A DNA stretch of 64,000 bases from Dipteronia dyeriana (lineage: Eukaryota > Streptophyta > Magnoliopsida > Sapindales > Sapindaceae), in contig CM065297.1 of assembly GCA_032871835.1 (NCBI GenBank), forward strand, positions 71,783,253 to 71,847,252, in the 5' to 3' direction. Made by a program: the position numbers and the translations under genes. Below the pieces are notes generated by a model. It was not told where the DNA came from. It was given only the letters and a program-made list of their open reading frames with translations, and made no database searches. Below are positions 33,351 to 42,630 of the stretch, piece by piece (position 1 is the first letter of the stretch; each line of letters begins with the position of its first letter).

Positions 33351-34450
33351 TGTAACGGGAAATTTGTTAAAAATGAGAAATTCCCTCGAGACCACTACCA
33401 CAGAGGTGGTGGCCGAGGTCGATACCTTTGATACCTGACCAGTTTAAATTGAAACGAATGTTTAAATGACCCTAGCAAATGAGAGCTTTATTATAGAACA
33501 CTTGTGATACACAAGAATCTCTCATATACCCTCATAATCTCTCTAGTACATAGGAAGGTGGTAACTCCGCACTTGTCGAATAGTGGATACCACGACGGCT
33601 GTGTTCTAATCATAAAATTTAGGCCCGACGTAATTCTTTCATTCTTCTTTTCGTTGTCCTCTCTCTCCCCTTACCATGCTTGGCTCTATTTATATCAGGC
33701 GGGATGGATTATTTGAAAGTTATTGACTTCGTGTTAATAACGGATGCAATGATATTGTTGACGAAGATAAGTTTGTTTCTCTTTTGTAATCAAACTCTTG
33801 ACTTACACGTATGCGGAATTTAATGTTGTTTATTACGTAGATATGATCATGTGTGACCTCACGGCATAATTCGTCATGAAGGTCACCGAGTTAGCTGCTT
33901 GTTGTCTTGTAGAGCGAGGTAGATCTATGATTTGGTTCTGTTCTCATAAGCTTGGGATGGATGTCCCGGTAGATATTCCTGGGAGATAGCATGGATCTGG
34001 TTCACTTAGAGGCCCTCTTCCCTTTTATATCGAGGATAACGGGCTCCTGTAGAGGTTGAGGGCTTCCAGTTTAGGCTACGAGTTAAGTTTTTCCTCTGAA
34101 AGCCTTAACCTAGAGGGAGCTTGCTTTGCTTGTCAAGCTTCACTTCGAGTGCTTATTGAGCTTTGCGACCCTTCCTTGCTTTCACAGGGTGGTTGTAGAG
34201 CCCGACCTCAGGAACTGAGGTTCCCATGTAAGTGGCCTTGAGAAGCCCAGATTCCAGTGTTTGCGTGGGGGATCGACCAAGTCTTCCCTAGCTTCATTCC
34301 CGATAGTTCTAAAGCTCAGTGATCCTTCCGTACTTCTTCGGGTTAGTTTTATAGTGTCTGGGGTTTCATGAATGTCGATTTTGGTCTTCGATTTGGGCTG
34401 GGAGAGTGGAAAATTTCTCTTTGACCCCTAGCGAAATTTTACTATTAACA
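33351..34450 (-). repeat. 5' LTR of G2
   Basis: It reads TGTAACGGG (from TGTTAACGGG) to CTATTAACA on the plus strand. It contains a hairpin-forming stretch at about 33394-33416 and a TATAAATA box at 33687-33694 (minus). It matches the LTRs of G3 and G4 and the solo LTR. No gene. Confidence 0.88.
33687..33694 (-). promoter_or_regulatory. TATA box in the G2 LTR
   Basis: The minus strand reads TATAAATA followed by GAGCCAAGC, the same context as in the solo LTR at 14202. Confidence 0.65.
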
Positions 34451-34513
34451 CTGTGTAGTACTGGAGCATTTATCAATTAAGTAGTAACGGTTAGCATTTA
34501 TCATTTAAATAGT
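34451..34513. other. spacer between G2 and G3 LTRs
   Basis: 63 bases of AT-rich sequence with no match noticed elsewhere in the window. It separates two LTRs in opposite orientation and may be a relic of the DNA into which one of them inserted. A clear target duplication was not found. Confidence 0.5.
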
Positions 34514-35673
34514 TGTTAATAGTAAAATTTGGACAGGGGTCAAAGAGAAATTTTCCACTTTCCCGCCACGAGTCGAAACCCATAATTGACGTTCATGAAG
34601 CCCGAATAGACCATAAAGTCACCCCGTAGGAGCAGGGAAGGCCGACTCGGTTTCACAACTAACAGAAAACAAGCTAGGCATGACCAGGACGAGCCCCTTC
34701 ACGAATATTGGAGCCCTGGCTTCTGTAGGCCACCTACCGGGGAACCCCGGCTTTGAGGTCAAGCTCCTCAACCGCTTCGTGAATGCCAAGAGAAGTCTCC
34801 AAGCTAAAGAGACATTCGAGAGAAGCCCGCCAATCTCTCCAGAAGCTCGATGTCTTTGCTGGACATAAATGAAGAATCACTTCTAAATCTACACTACCCT
34901 GGCTACCTCCCAGGAATGTCTACAGGAACACCTCAAGCCCCTAAGGGTCAGGGAAAATCCATCTCAAGCTTCTAAGAACAGAGTCAGAGCAGGGGTCTAC
35001 CTCGCTCTACGGGGCAACTGGCAGCTAGCTGGGTGACCTCCATAAAGAACCGTGCCGCGATAACATACAAGATCATATCTAGAAGATAACTATCATTAAT
35101 CCCATATACGTGCGAGCCAATAGTTTGATTCCAAAAAGGAAACAAGCTCATTCACGTTAACTGTTTCCGCTATTTACTCGGGGTCAACCACTTTTAAATT
35201 AAGGATCCCGCCCGATAAAGAGGAAACGGATTCAAAGGATCAAGGCAGGATATCAGCATATTCAAACCAGCTTGGACCATATCTAAATAGAGCCAAGCAG
35301 GATACATAGAGAGATATACAGAAAAACATACATAGAAGCAGAGAGAAGAGAAAAAGAAAAAAAAAGAAAAGAAAAGGGGAAGGCCTAAATTCTATATTAA
35401 GAACACGGCCACCTTTGTTTCCACTATTCGACAGGCACAGAGTTGCCACCATCCTAGATCTTAGAAAGACTGCGAGCATATAAGAGAGTGAATTGTATTT
35501 TAAAGCAAGTATCAATATTAAAAGCTCTCATTTACTGTTACTATGATCCAGCCTCTTGTTTACCTCTAAACAGGTCAGGTATCAACGGTACCGACCCCGG
35601 CCACCACTTTTGTGGTAGTGGTCTCGAGGGTGTCAGTAGGAATTTCTCATCCCGAGCAAATTTCCCGTTAACA
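34514..35673 (+). repeat. 5' LTR of G3
   Basis: Starts TGTTAATAG and ends CCCGTTAACA. It carries the degraded TATA box TCTAAATA (35282-35289), a purine-rich stretch (35335-35382) and a stem-loop CCACCAC/GTGGTAGTGG near 35600-35622. No gene. Confidence 0.9.
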
Positions 35674-35700
35674 CTTTATGGCACAGTCTGCGGGAAACTC
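35674..35700 (+). promoter_or_regulatory. primer-binding region of G3
   Basis: CTTTATGGCACAGTCTGCG directly after the LTR. It is a diverged form of the TGGCGCCGTC-type site; compare G2 and G4. Confidence 0.6.
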
Positions 35701-35750
35701 TAACACCACCATTTTTGTACATTCAAAAAGTTTGTTATTTCATAATAATC

Positions 35751-37700
35751 ATGAGGCTCCGCTCCTCACAGGGGCAGCAGAGCACGTCGGGACAACCTTT
35801 TGCTACGTCGACACGAAAGGTCATGAGAAAAGGGAGAAAATCTAGGCTCCAGAGCCAGGTTCCCACCCAACCAGCTACTGTGCGGGCTCTGGATCCCCCT
35901 CTAGGAAGTCAGTTCGAGCTTGACCAATAAGCGGCGGCCTTCGTAGAAAACGTCTGCCTACGACTACTCCCTGAGGGTATTGTTATCCAACAAGCAGGTT
36001 TCTGCAATCAGGGGGAGTCAAGAAGGCCTGGAGTTAGGCAACCCGACTTCGACCGCCTGGGACCTACCCCTCGAGAATCAGCTCGTATCAGAGCAGGGCT
36101 CCCAACCTCGATCCCGGATAGGCTAGGGCCCATGCCACACGTTCCCAAAACTCTGCCATGCTACTAACCAAGGCTAGTCAAATCTGCAGCAGACATTCTT
36201 CTCCGGGAGAGGGAACAGTTTCTCCTCCCAACGACTTCAAGGAGAGAAGCCCAAGGTAGAGAAGAAGAAAGTCAGCAAAGCCCTCGAGCGGACCCCTTCT
36301 GAAGAAGGAACCTGGTAAAGGTCGCCAATTCGTCAGAGGGATCCGATGGTGAGGAATCCAAGATCAACTCAAGGAAATCTGAAAGCAAACATCTAAAGGA
36401 CCAGTTGGCAGAACTTCAGAAGGAGGTCCAATTGATGAGGAAGGGAAAATACAAGGAGGATAAGAAAGATCCTCTAAGTGAAATGAACGCCCTCTTCACT
36501 AAAAGGATCCGGGAGGCAGAGCTTCCGCCTAAGTTTAAAATGCCAACTGATAGGTTCTCCGGGACTGAAGATCCCCTGAGCCATTTAGATAGCTTAGTTC
36601 AACAGATGGAGGTCCAGAACACAACAAGGGCCGCTATATGTCAAATGTTCCCTACTACACTCACGGATTACGCTAAAACCTAGTTCAGGAAACTACCTGC
36701 CGGTAGCGTGGATTCCTTCACCAAGTAATCAACTGATTTCTGCTCACAATTCCAGGGAGTTAAGCCCCGATTGAAGGACCCGATCCATCTACAATACGTG
36801 ATCTATGAGAGAGGGGAAACCCTCTGGGCTTATGTCAAGCGTTTCTATATGGAAATCATCTAGATAGGGGTCTTCACCGAGAAAGAAACCCTCACCAACT
36901 TCAGAAGAAACCTGTGGGCGGGAAAGATTTTCCGGTGTTTTGCTAAGAGACCTCTAGAAACCTACCAAGAACCTTATGATCGGGCTCTAGAGCAGATTGA
37001 GGTCGACGAACAGCTCAATGTCAAGATGGAACATGACGACATGAGAGCCGTAAAGCGACAAAAGAATGAAGCTCCTAGACCCAAGCAAGCTCATAAAAGC
37101 CAGAACAAACCCCCTAATAAATCAACATACCGATTCCCCCTCTTTCAACCCAGATCAAAAAGGTATCCAGATAAGCGAGCTTCTCCTCAAGCTTCACCAC
37201 CTCCTAGGACAGTGGCCCATATAGCACGCGATAAGAGAGGGTACAACCATCACACTCCCGTAAATGCATCATAAGAAACAGTCTACCTTGCCATTCGGGA
37301 CAAGGGTTTGTTACAGAAGCCCACTCCCATGAAAGCCCTAGTCGATAAGAGAAATCGTTTTAAATATTATGAATTTCACGAGGACGTAGGGCACAACACT
37401 TCAAAATGATACAACCTGTGGAACCAGATTGAGGCTTTGATAAGAGGAGGATGCTTAATAGAATTCTTACAACAAGTCGGAGAGAACATTCAGACTGGAA
37501 ATAAGGTGCAAGCCGAGATCCAAGAACATGGCGAGAAATGGAAGGGAGAGCAGGCGGACTTGATGCAACAGATTCAGATAATACATACTATCGACAGGGG
37601 GGCCATTCTGGCCGGCACCTCCGACAGTTCTAGGAAAAACCATAAGAGGAAAGTCTCTCATACGGACGAGGGGCGGGATATCTTTAGGGTCAACTAGAGA
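35751..37700 (+). pseudogene. Gypsy gag (G3)
   Basis: ATG at 35751 (MRLRSSQGQQ). A TAA at codon 72 (35928-35930, after FELDQ) is shared with G2. Reading resumes in the same frame (FVENVCLRLLPEG), then shows a stop near 36166. The stretch 36405-36683 holds the capsid-type block (PTDRFSGTEDPLSHL, MFPTTLTDYAK), with a TAG before FRKLPAGS. Later text includes YERGETLWAYVKRFY and EPYDRALEQIEVDEQL. Near 37360 the text YYEFHEDVGHNTSK, a stop, then QIEALIRGG corresponds to the zinc-like CRFHxxHGH module, with the first Cys changed and the last Cys codon turned into TGA. Gag ends around 37700. Confidence 0.87.
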
Positions 37701-38350
37701 CGGACCTACCCCTCCCTGCTGTCACAGATCATTTTCACCGAAGCAGATGTCTATAACACCATTCAGCCTCATGATGACCCTATGGTCATCATGGTACAAA
37801 TTGCCAACTTCATGGTGCACCGTGTGCTCGTCGACACAGGTAGCAGCGTCGACGTCCTATTCAAAGATACCTTGGAAAAGCTCAGCTTGAAACTGTGGTT
37901 TTACAATAGATGCACTACTCCATTATATGGGTTCACTGGGGACTCAATCACATCCGTAGGATCAAAAATCCTACCAGTGATCATTGTAGCCGCACCTCTC
38001 CAGTAAAATATCATGACCGATTTTACGGTGGTGGATACCCCATTGGCCAACAATGCAATATTAAGGATGCCATTTCTATCGTCCATGAAAGGGGTCTTTT
38101 CTATTTACCACAACATCCTGAAGTTCCTGGTAGGAAACAAGGTGGAGAAAGTTCAGGGTGATCAGCAAGCAGCTAAGAGATGCTACGCAGTGTCGGCCAA
38201 CTCAACAGCTCTACCAAAACAACTCGCCCAGGTGATGAAGATCCAAGGTAGGATAACCCATGCACTAAACCTGGAAGTCGCGGGTTCCACAGATTGCCCT
38301 GAAAAAGGCCTCTTGGTGCCCGACATGGAAGAACAGATAAGAGAATAGTC
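37701..38350 (+). pseudogene. Gypsy protease and linker (G3)
   Basis: VHRVLVDTGSSVDVLFKDTL shows a complete retropepsin active site. The codon that is a stop in G2 and G4 is CTG here (LSLKLWFYNRCTTPLYG). A TAA interrupts after PLQ at 38004-38006, then reading continues (MTDFTVVDTPLANNAILRMPF, IYHNILKF) to a stop at about 38346. The linker contains many Ala and Gln and leads into reverse transcriptase. Confidence 0.87.
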
Positions 38351-39230
38351 CAGCGGCCATCCAGTGGATAAGTTAGAAGAGATTCCTGTTCGAATAGGCG
38401 ATCCCTCGAAGATCGTCAAGATCGCAGCTACCCTTGAGCAAGGAATGAAAGAGGGTTTGATTAGGCATCTCACAGAGTTCAACGACATTTTTGCTTTGAG
38501 TCATGATGAGATATCGGGGATCCCGATGACATTAGCTGCACATCGACTGGCTGTGGATCTGACCTTCAAACCCAATAAACAAAAAAGGTGCCACATCAAC
38601 ACCGAAAGAAATATGGTGGTTGAGGAAGAGGTGGATAAACTAACCCAGGCAGGCTTCATTCGAGAAGCTCGTTACCCCGAGTGGATCGCCATCGTGGTCA
38701 TGGCCACAAAGGCAACTGGGAAATGGAGTATGTGTGTGGACTACACCGACCTCAACCAGGCATGCCAGAAGGACAGTTTTCCTCTCCCAAAAATTGATCA
38801 GCTGGTCGATTCCACCTCCGGGAACAAGCTCTTGAGCTTCATGGACGTGTTTTCTAGCTACAATCAGATTATGATGCATCCCGCGGACCATGAAAATGAC
38901 AGTTTCATCGCCGTGTAAGGCCTGTACTGCTACAGGGTGATGCCTTTCTGGCTAAAAAATGATGGAGCTACTTACCAGCGGTAAGTCAATCGGTTGTTCA
39001 AGCCCAAAATCAGAAGGTCGATGGAGGTGTACATCGACGACATGATAACTAAATGTTCAACCTTGGGAGGCCACCCGGATGCCTTCGTAGGACCTTCATG
39101 ATCCTAAGGGAGAACCAGATGAGGTTGAACCCTTCCAAATAGGGTAACTGTGGGAAAGTTTATGGGCTTCATGGTCCATGAGAGAGGCATAGAGGCTAAC
39201 CCGAAAAAGATCATGGCTATCCTGGATCTA
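38351..39230 (+). pseudogene. Gypsy reverse transcriptase (G3)
   Basis: Copies element RNA into DNA. Visible in order: VDKLTQAGFIREARYPEWIA, KWSMCVDYTDLNQAC, FPLPKIDQLVD, LSFMDVFSSYNQI (catalytic Asp kept), a stop after SFIAV (38916-38918), YRVMPFWLKN, and MEVYIDDMITK near 39027-39050 (YIDD box intact). A frameshift and stops follow at 39090-39140, then FMGFMVHERGIEANPKK. The family is RVT_1, Ty3/Gypsy type. Confidence 0.9.
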
Positions 39231-40340
39231 GAATCCCCCATATCTCTTAAACAAGTTCAAGCCTTGAATGGACATGTAGCAGCGCTCAATAGGTTCATCT
39301 ATCGGTCTATCGATAAATGCCTACCATTCTTCAAAGCTATCAAGCAGGGAAGAAACATGAAATGGGATCAAGAGAGCGAACAAGCTTTTCAAGCTCTGAA
39401 AAAGATACTGCTGGTCAAGCCAAAGCATAGAGAAGAGCTCCAAATATACTTGGCTGTTTTAGAAACCGCCGTGAGCTGGGCTTTGGTCAAGGAATGTGGG
39501 GATAGGATCCAGCAACCTATTTACCATGTGAGTCACGCTCTAACCAAGCTAGAGAAGAACTATACTCTATTGGAGAAGCTCGCTTACGCCTTGGTGACCT
39601 CGGTAAGGAAACTCCGTCTCTACTTCCATGCTCATTCAATAACAACGGAGATGGACCAACCCCTCAGTCAATTCTTGCAAAGGTCCAATGTTTCCGGAAG
39701 GCTGGTTCTATGGGCCCTGGAGCTTACCCAGTTTGATTTAAGGTACAAGCCTAGGACCGTAATAAAAGCTCAGGCACTAGCAAACTTTATAGTAGAGCTC
39801 TCAATACCTTCAGGCCAAGCAACCCCCACGGTAATAGATGTAACCCCTAAGAGGATTCCCGAATCTGACAGCTGGCCGGAGAGTTACGAGTCGTGGACCC
39901 TCTACACTTATGGAGCTTTCGGGCTAGCAGGGCGAGGAGCGGGCATAGTCCTAATCAACTCAGAAGAAACTGAGTGCTGCCACTATTTCAGATTTGAATT
40001 TAAAGTCACGAACAATGAGGCAGAGTACGAAGCCCTTCTAGCTGGAGTAAGGGCAACTTGATTACCTGAATGCTAAGAGCGACTCTTTGCTCGTGGTCAA
40101 CCAAGTCTCAGAGGATTATCAGGCAAAAGGGGATAATATGATCGCTTATCTGAAATTGGTTCAACAACTCAAGAGCTGATTTAAAGGATTCAAAATCGAG
40201 CAGATACCTCGACAACTGAATCATCGAGCTGACGTACTTTCCAAGATAGCTGCATATGGTGGCCAGACCTTACCCCATGGAGTCCCTTTTCAAGTGATCC
40301 CCCAACCTAGCACAATGATAGGTAAAGAAGCTTGTTTCTT
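39231..40340 (+). pseudogene. Gypsy RNase H and archaeal-type RNase H (G3)
   Basis: The open stretch 39150-40061 runs from the RT thumb through the RT-linked RNase H (YHVSHALTKLEKNYTLLEKLA, WALELTQFDLRYKP) into the second, archaeal-type RNase H that marks Tat-clade elements. In the latter, the LYTDGASG motif is LYTYGAFG, losing the first catalytic Asp, while NNEAEYEALLAG keeps the Glu. A deletion at about 40056 shifts the frame; AKSDSLLVVNQV and LNHRADVLSKIA (two more Asp) are still readable downstream to about 40260. Confidence 0.88.
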
Positions 40341-40359
40341 GGATCGACAACCGTGCTAG

Positions 40360-40975
40360 ATGGATCCAATAGTGGATTATCTACAAGATGGGAAACTTCC
40401 CGGGGAGACCGATCAATCTAGGAAAGTCAAAAGGCTCTCGAACCAGTATTGTTTGGTGGATGGGTACCTATACCAGAGGGGAAGATCCATTCCCCTGCTC
40501 CGATGTCTACACCCTGAAGATGCCAAGTGGGCTTTAAGAGAGGTTCATTCAGGGGAATGTGGGAACCACATTGGTGGGGAGGCTTTGGCATATCAGGTTC
40601 TCCGCATGGGATAATATTGGCCAACCATCCATCAAGTTGCGAAGAACTTTGTGCAAGCCTGCGAGGCATGCCAGAAGGCTACAAACTTGAGTTACCTCCC
40701 TCCGGAGCGGTTGTCGTCTCTTAGCTCGCCACACCCCTTTGCTATGTAGGGATTCGACTTGATTGGACCGCTTCCTACCGCTCTGGGTCAGGCCAAGCAT
40801 GCTGTCGTGGCAATTGATTATTTCACAAGATGGGTCGAAGCCAGACCTCTCTCCCAGATATCAGAAGAAAACACAACAAGGTTCATCAAGACTAATGTAG
40901 TTTGTAGGTTCAGGACCCTTCTTGCCATTATAACAGACCTCAAAAAACTGTTCGATAATGGCCGATTCAAAATAT
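40360..40975 (+). pseudogene. Gypsy integrase, truncated (G3)
   Basis: Opens at MDPIVDYLQDGKLP. The zinc region is present (REVHSGECGNHIGG and CEACQKA) with a stop at 40612-40614. The core reads DLIGPLPTAL, AIDYFTRW (first Asp) and ITDLKKLFDN (second Asp), then stops matching G1 and G4 at about 40975, so the catalytic Glu and C-terminal domain are absent. The break is a rearrangement, not an LTR. Confidence 0.88.
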
Positions 40976-41262
40976 GTACAGTTGTATTAGAAATACATTT
41001 TTTAATAGATTATTTATTTATCTTATGTGAGATCTCTTTCTTTTACAAATCACTCCAATGACAATCACAAAAACAGGAAAAATAAGATCTTTATACATTC
41101 AAACAACCACTTAAATGTTAATAAAAAATCAAACAATTATAGTAACAAGTACTTGAATAAAATAAAAACCCCAAGTAGATCTCCTTCTCCGAAGAGGTGG
41201 AAAGATTTCTCCATTATTTCAATTTTTTGGATAATAAAAAAAATCAATTTTTTTTAATTTGG
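40976..41262. other. unassigned AT-rich stretch
   Basis: 287 bases between the broken end of G3 and the G4 3' LTR. It shares nothing obvious with the other elements in the window, has no significant open frame and no clear repeat. It is a candidate remnant of non-element DNA or of an unrecognised element. Confidence 0.5.
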
Positions 41263-42438
41263 TGTTAACGGGAAATTCATTCAGGATGAGAAATTCCTAT
41301 TAACACCCTCGAGACCACTACCACGAAAGTGGTGGTTGAGGCCGGTACCTTTGATACTTAACCTGTTTAGAGGTAAACGAGAGTCTGGATTGTAATAATA
41401 ACAAATGGGAGCTTTTATTATTGATTGGTATACAAGATTCCCTCTCATATGCTCACAATCTCTCTAGGAACTAGGAAGGTGGTAACTTTATGCTTGTCGA
41501 ATAGTGGAAACAACGGCGGCCATGTTCTGAATAAAGAATTTAGGCCCTCCTCTCCTCCTTTCTTCTCGTCTCTCTATGGTTCCTTCTCTCTTTTCCTCCT
41601 CTGTTTTTTTTATCTATCCTTTACTATGCTTGGCCACACATATATATAAGGTCCAAGTAGGTTTTTAGTTCGCAAATATCTTACCATGATCCCATGAATC
41701 TGTTCCCTCCTTATCGGGCGGGATTCGTCATTTGAATTTGAATTGTTACTGGATTCGATGATATCATTGATAGAGATAAGCTTGTTCCCTTTTTGGAATC
41801 AAACTCTTGACTTGCATGTAAATATTACTTGGAGATGATCCTGTGTGCACTCGTGTCATGATTCTTTATAGACGTTACTGAACTATGCTTCGGTCTCAGA
41901 TGGATCTATGCTTCGGTTCTATTCTCCGGAGCTTGGAAAATACGTCCTGGTAGGCATTCCAGGGAGGTAACACATATCTGATTCGTTTAGAGGCCCCCTT
42001 CCTCTTCGAATCAAGAAGGGGACAACGAGCTTCTTGAGAGGTTGGTAGGCTTCTCGTTCAGACTACGAATTAAGTTTGACCTCTGAAAGTCTTAACCCGG
42101 AGAGGGCTTACTTTGCTTTTCGGGCTTCTTTCGAGTGTTTCTTGAGCTTAGCGACCCCCTCTGGATTTCACGGGGTGGTTGAGGAGCTCGACCCCAGGAA
42201 CCGAGGTTCCCAGATAGGTGGCCTCTAGAAGCCAGGGTTCCAGTGTTCGTGTGGGGGCTGTTCCTGGTCACGCCTAGCTTGTTTCCCGATAGTTTTGAAG
42301 TCGGCCCGACCTTCCTTACTCCTGTGGGGTAACTTTATGGTCTACCCAGGTCACATGAACGTCGATTATGGGCTTTGACTTGGGGTGGGAAAGGGGAAAA
42401 TTTCTCTTTGAGACCTGGCCAAAATTTTACTATTAACA
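41263..42438 (-). repeat. 3' LTR of G4
   Basis: On the plus strand it runs TGTTAACGGG to TATTAACA, 1176 bp. It carries a TATATATA stretch at 41641-41648 at the position of the TATA box in related LTRs, and the stem-forming block CCACTACCACGAAAGTGGTGG near 41315-41335. No gene. Confidence 0.9.
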
Positions 42439-42630
42439 GAAGTCCACTCTTGGTGATCTTCCCGAGGATATCACCGACATCATTACACTCTTAACCGCTA
42501 TTTAATCTCGGCCTCACCATCCTTTTTTTCACACTTTCTTTCAATTTCAAATTTCAATACTTCCTCTCTCGTTATTTTCTCTAACCTCACCACCGTCTAT
42601 CATTCACCTTCAAGCCCTCCTCGTTCAGCA
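42439..42630 (+). promoter_or_regulatory. putative promoter and 5' UTR of the G4 antisense gene
   Basis: 192 bases between LTR and antisense ATG. They hold TATTTAA at about 42499-42505 and then a long pyrimidine-rich run (42520-42620), typical of plant 5' UTRs. The ATG follows 125 bases after the TATA-like site. A polypurine tract for the sense element would be expected at the LTR edge but is weak here. Confidence 0.45.

Larger units (their letters stand above)
31101..34450 (-). mobile_element. G2: Tat-like Gypsy element, 5' part
   Basis: A minus-strand element with 5' LTR (33351-34450), primer-binding region, gag and the first part of protease. It breaks off at 31100 against the G1 repeat array, leaving no reverse transcriptase or integrase. 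It belongs to the same family as G3 and G4. Confidence 0.88.
34514..40975 (+). mobile_element. G3: Tat-like Gypsy element, 5' LTR to mid-integrase
   Basis: A plus-strand element with 5' LTR (34514-35673), primer-binding region and a nearly full gag-protease-RT-RNase H-aRNH-integrase order. It breaks off at about 40975 within the integrase core. It is the most complete coding copy of the G1-G4 family in the window and served here as the reference for the others. The reading frame is interrupted by many single stops and several frameshifts. Confidence 0.92.
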
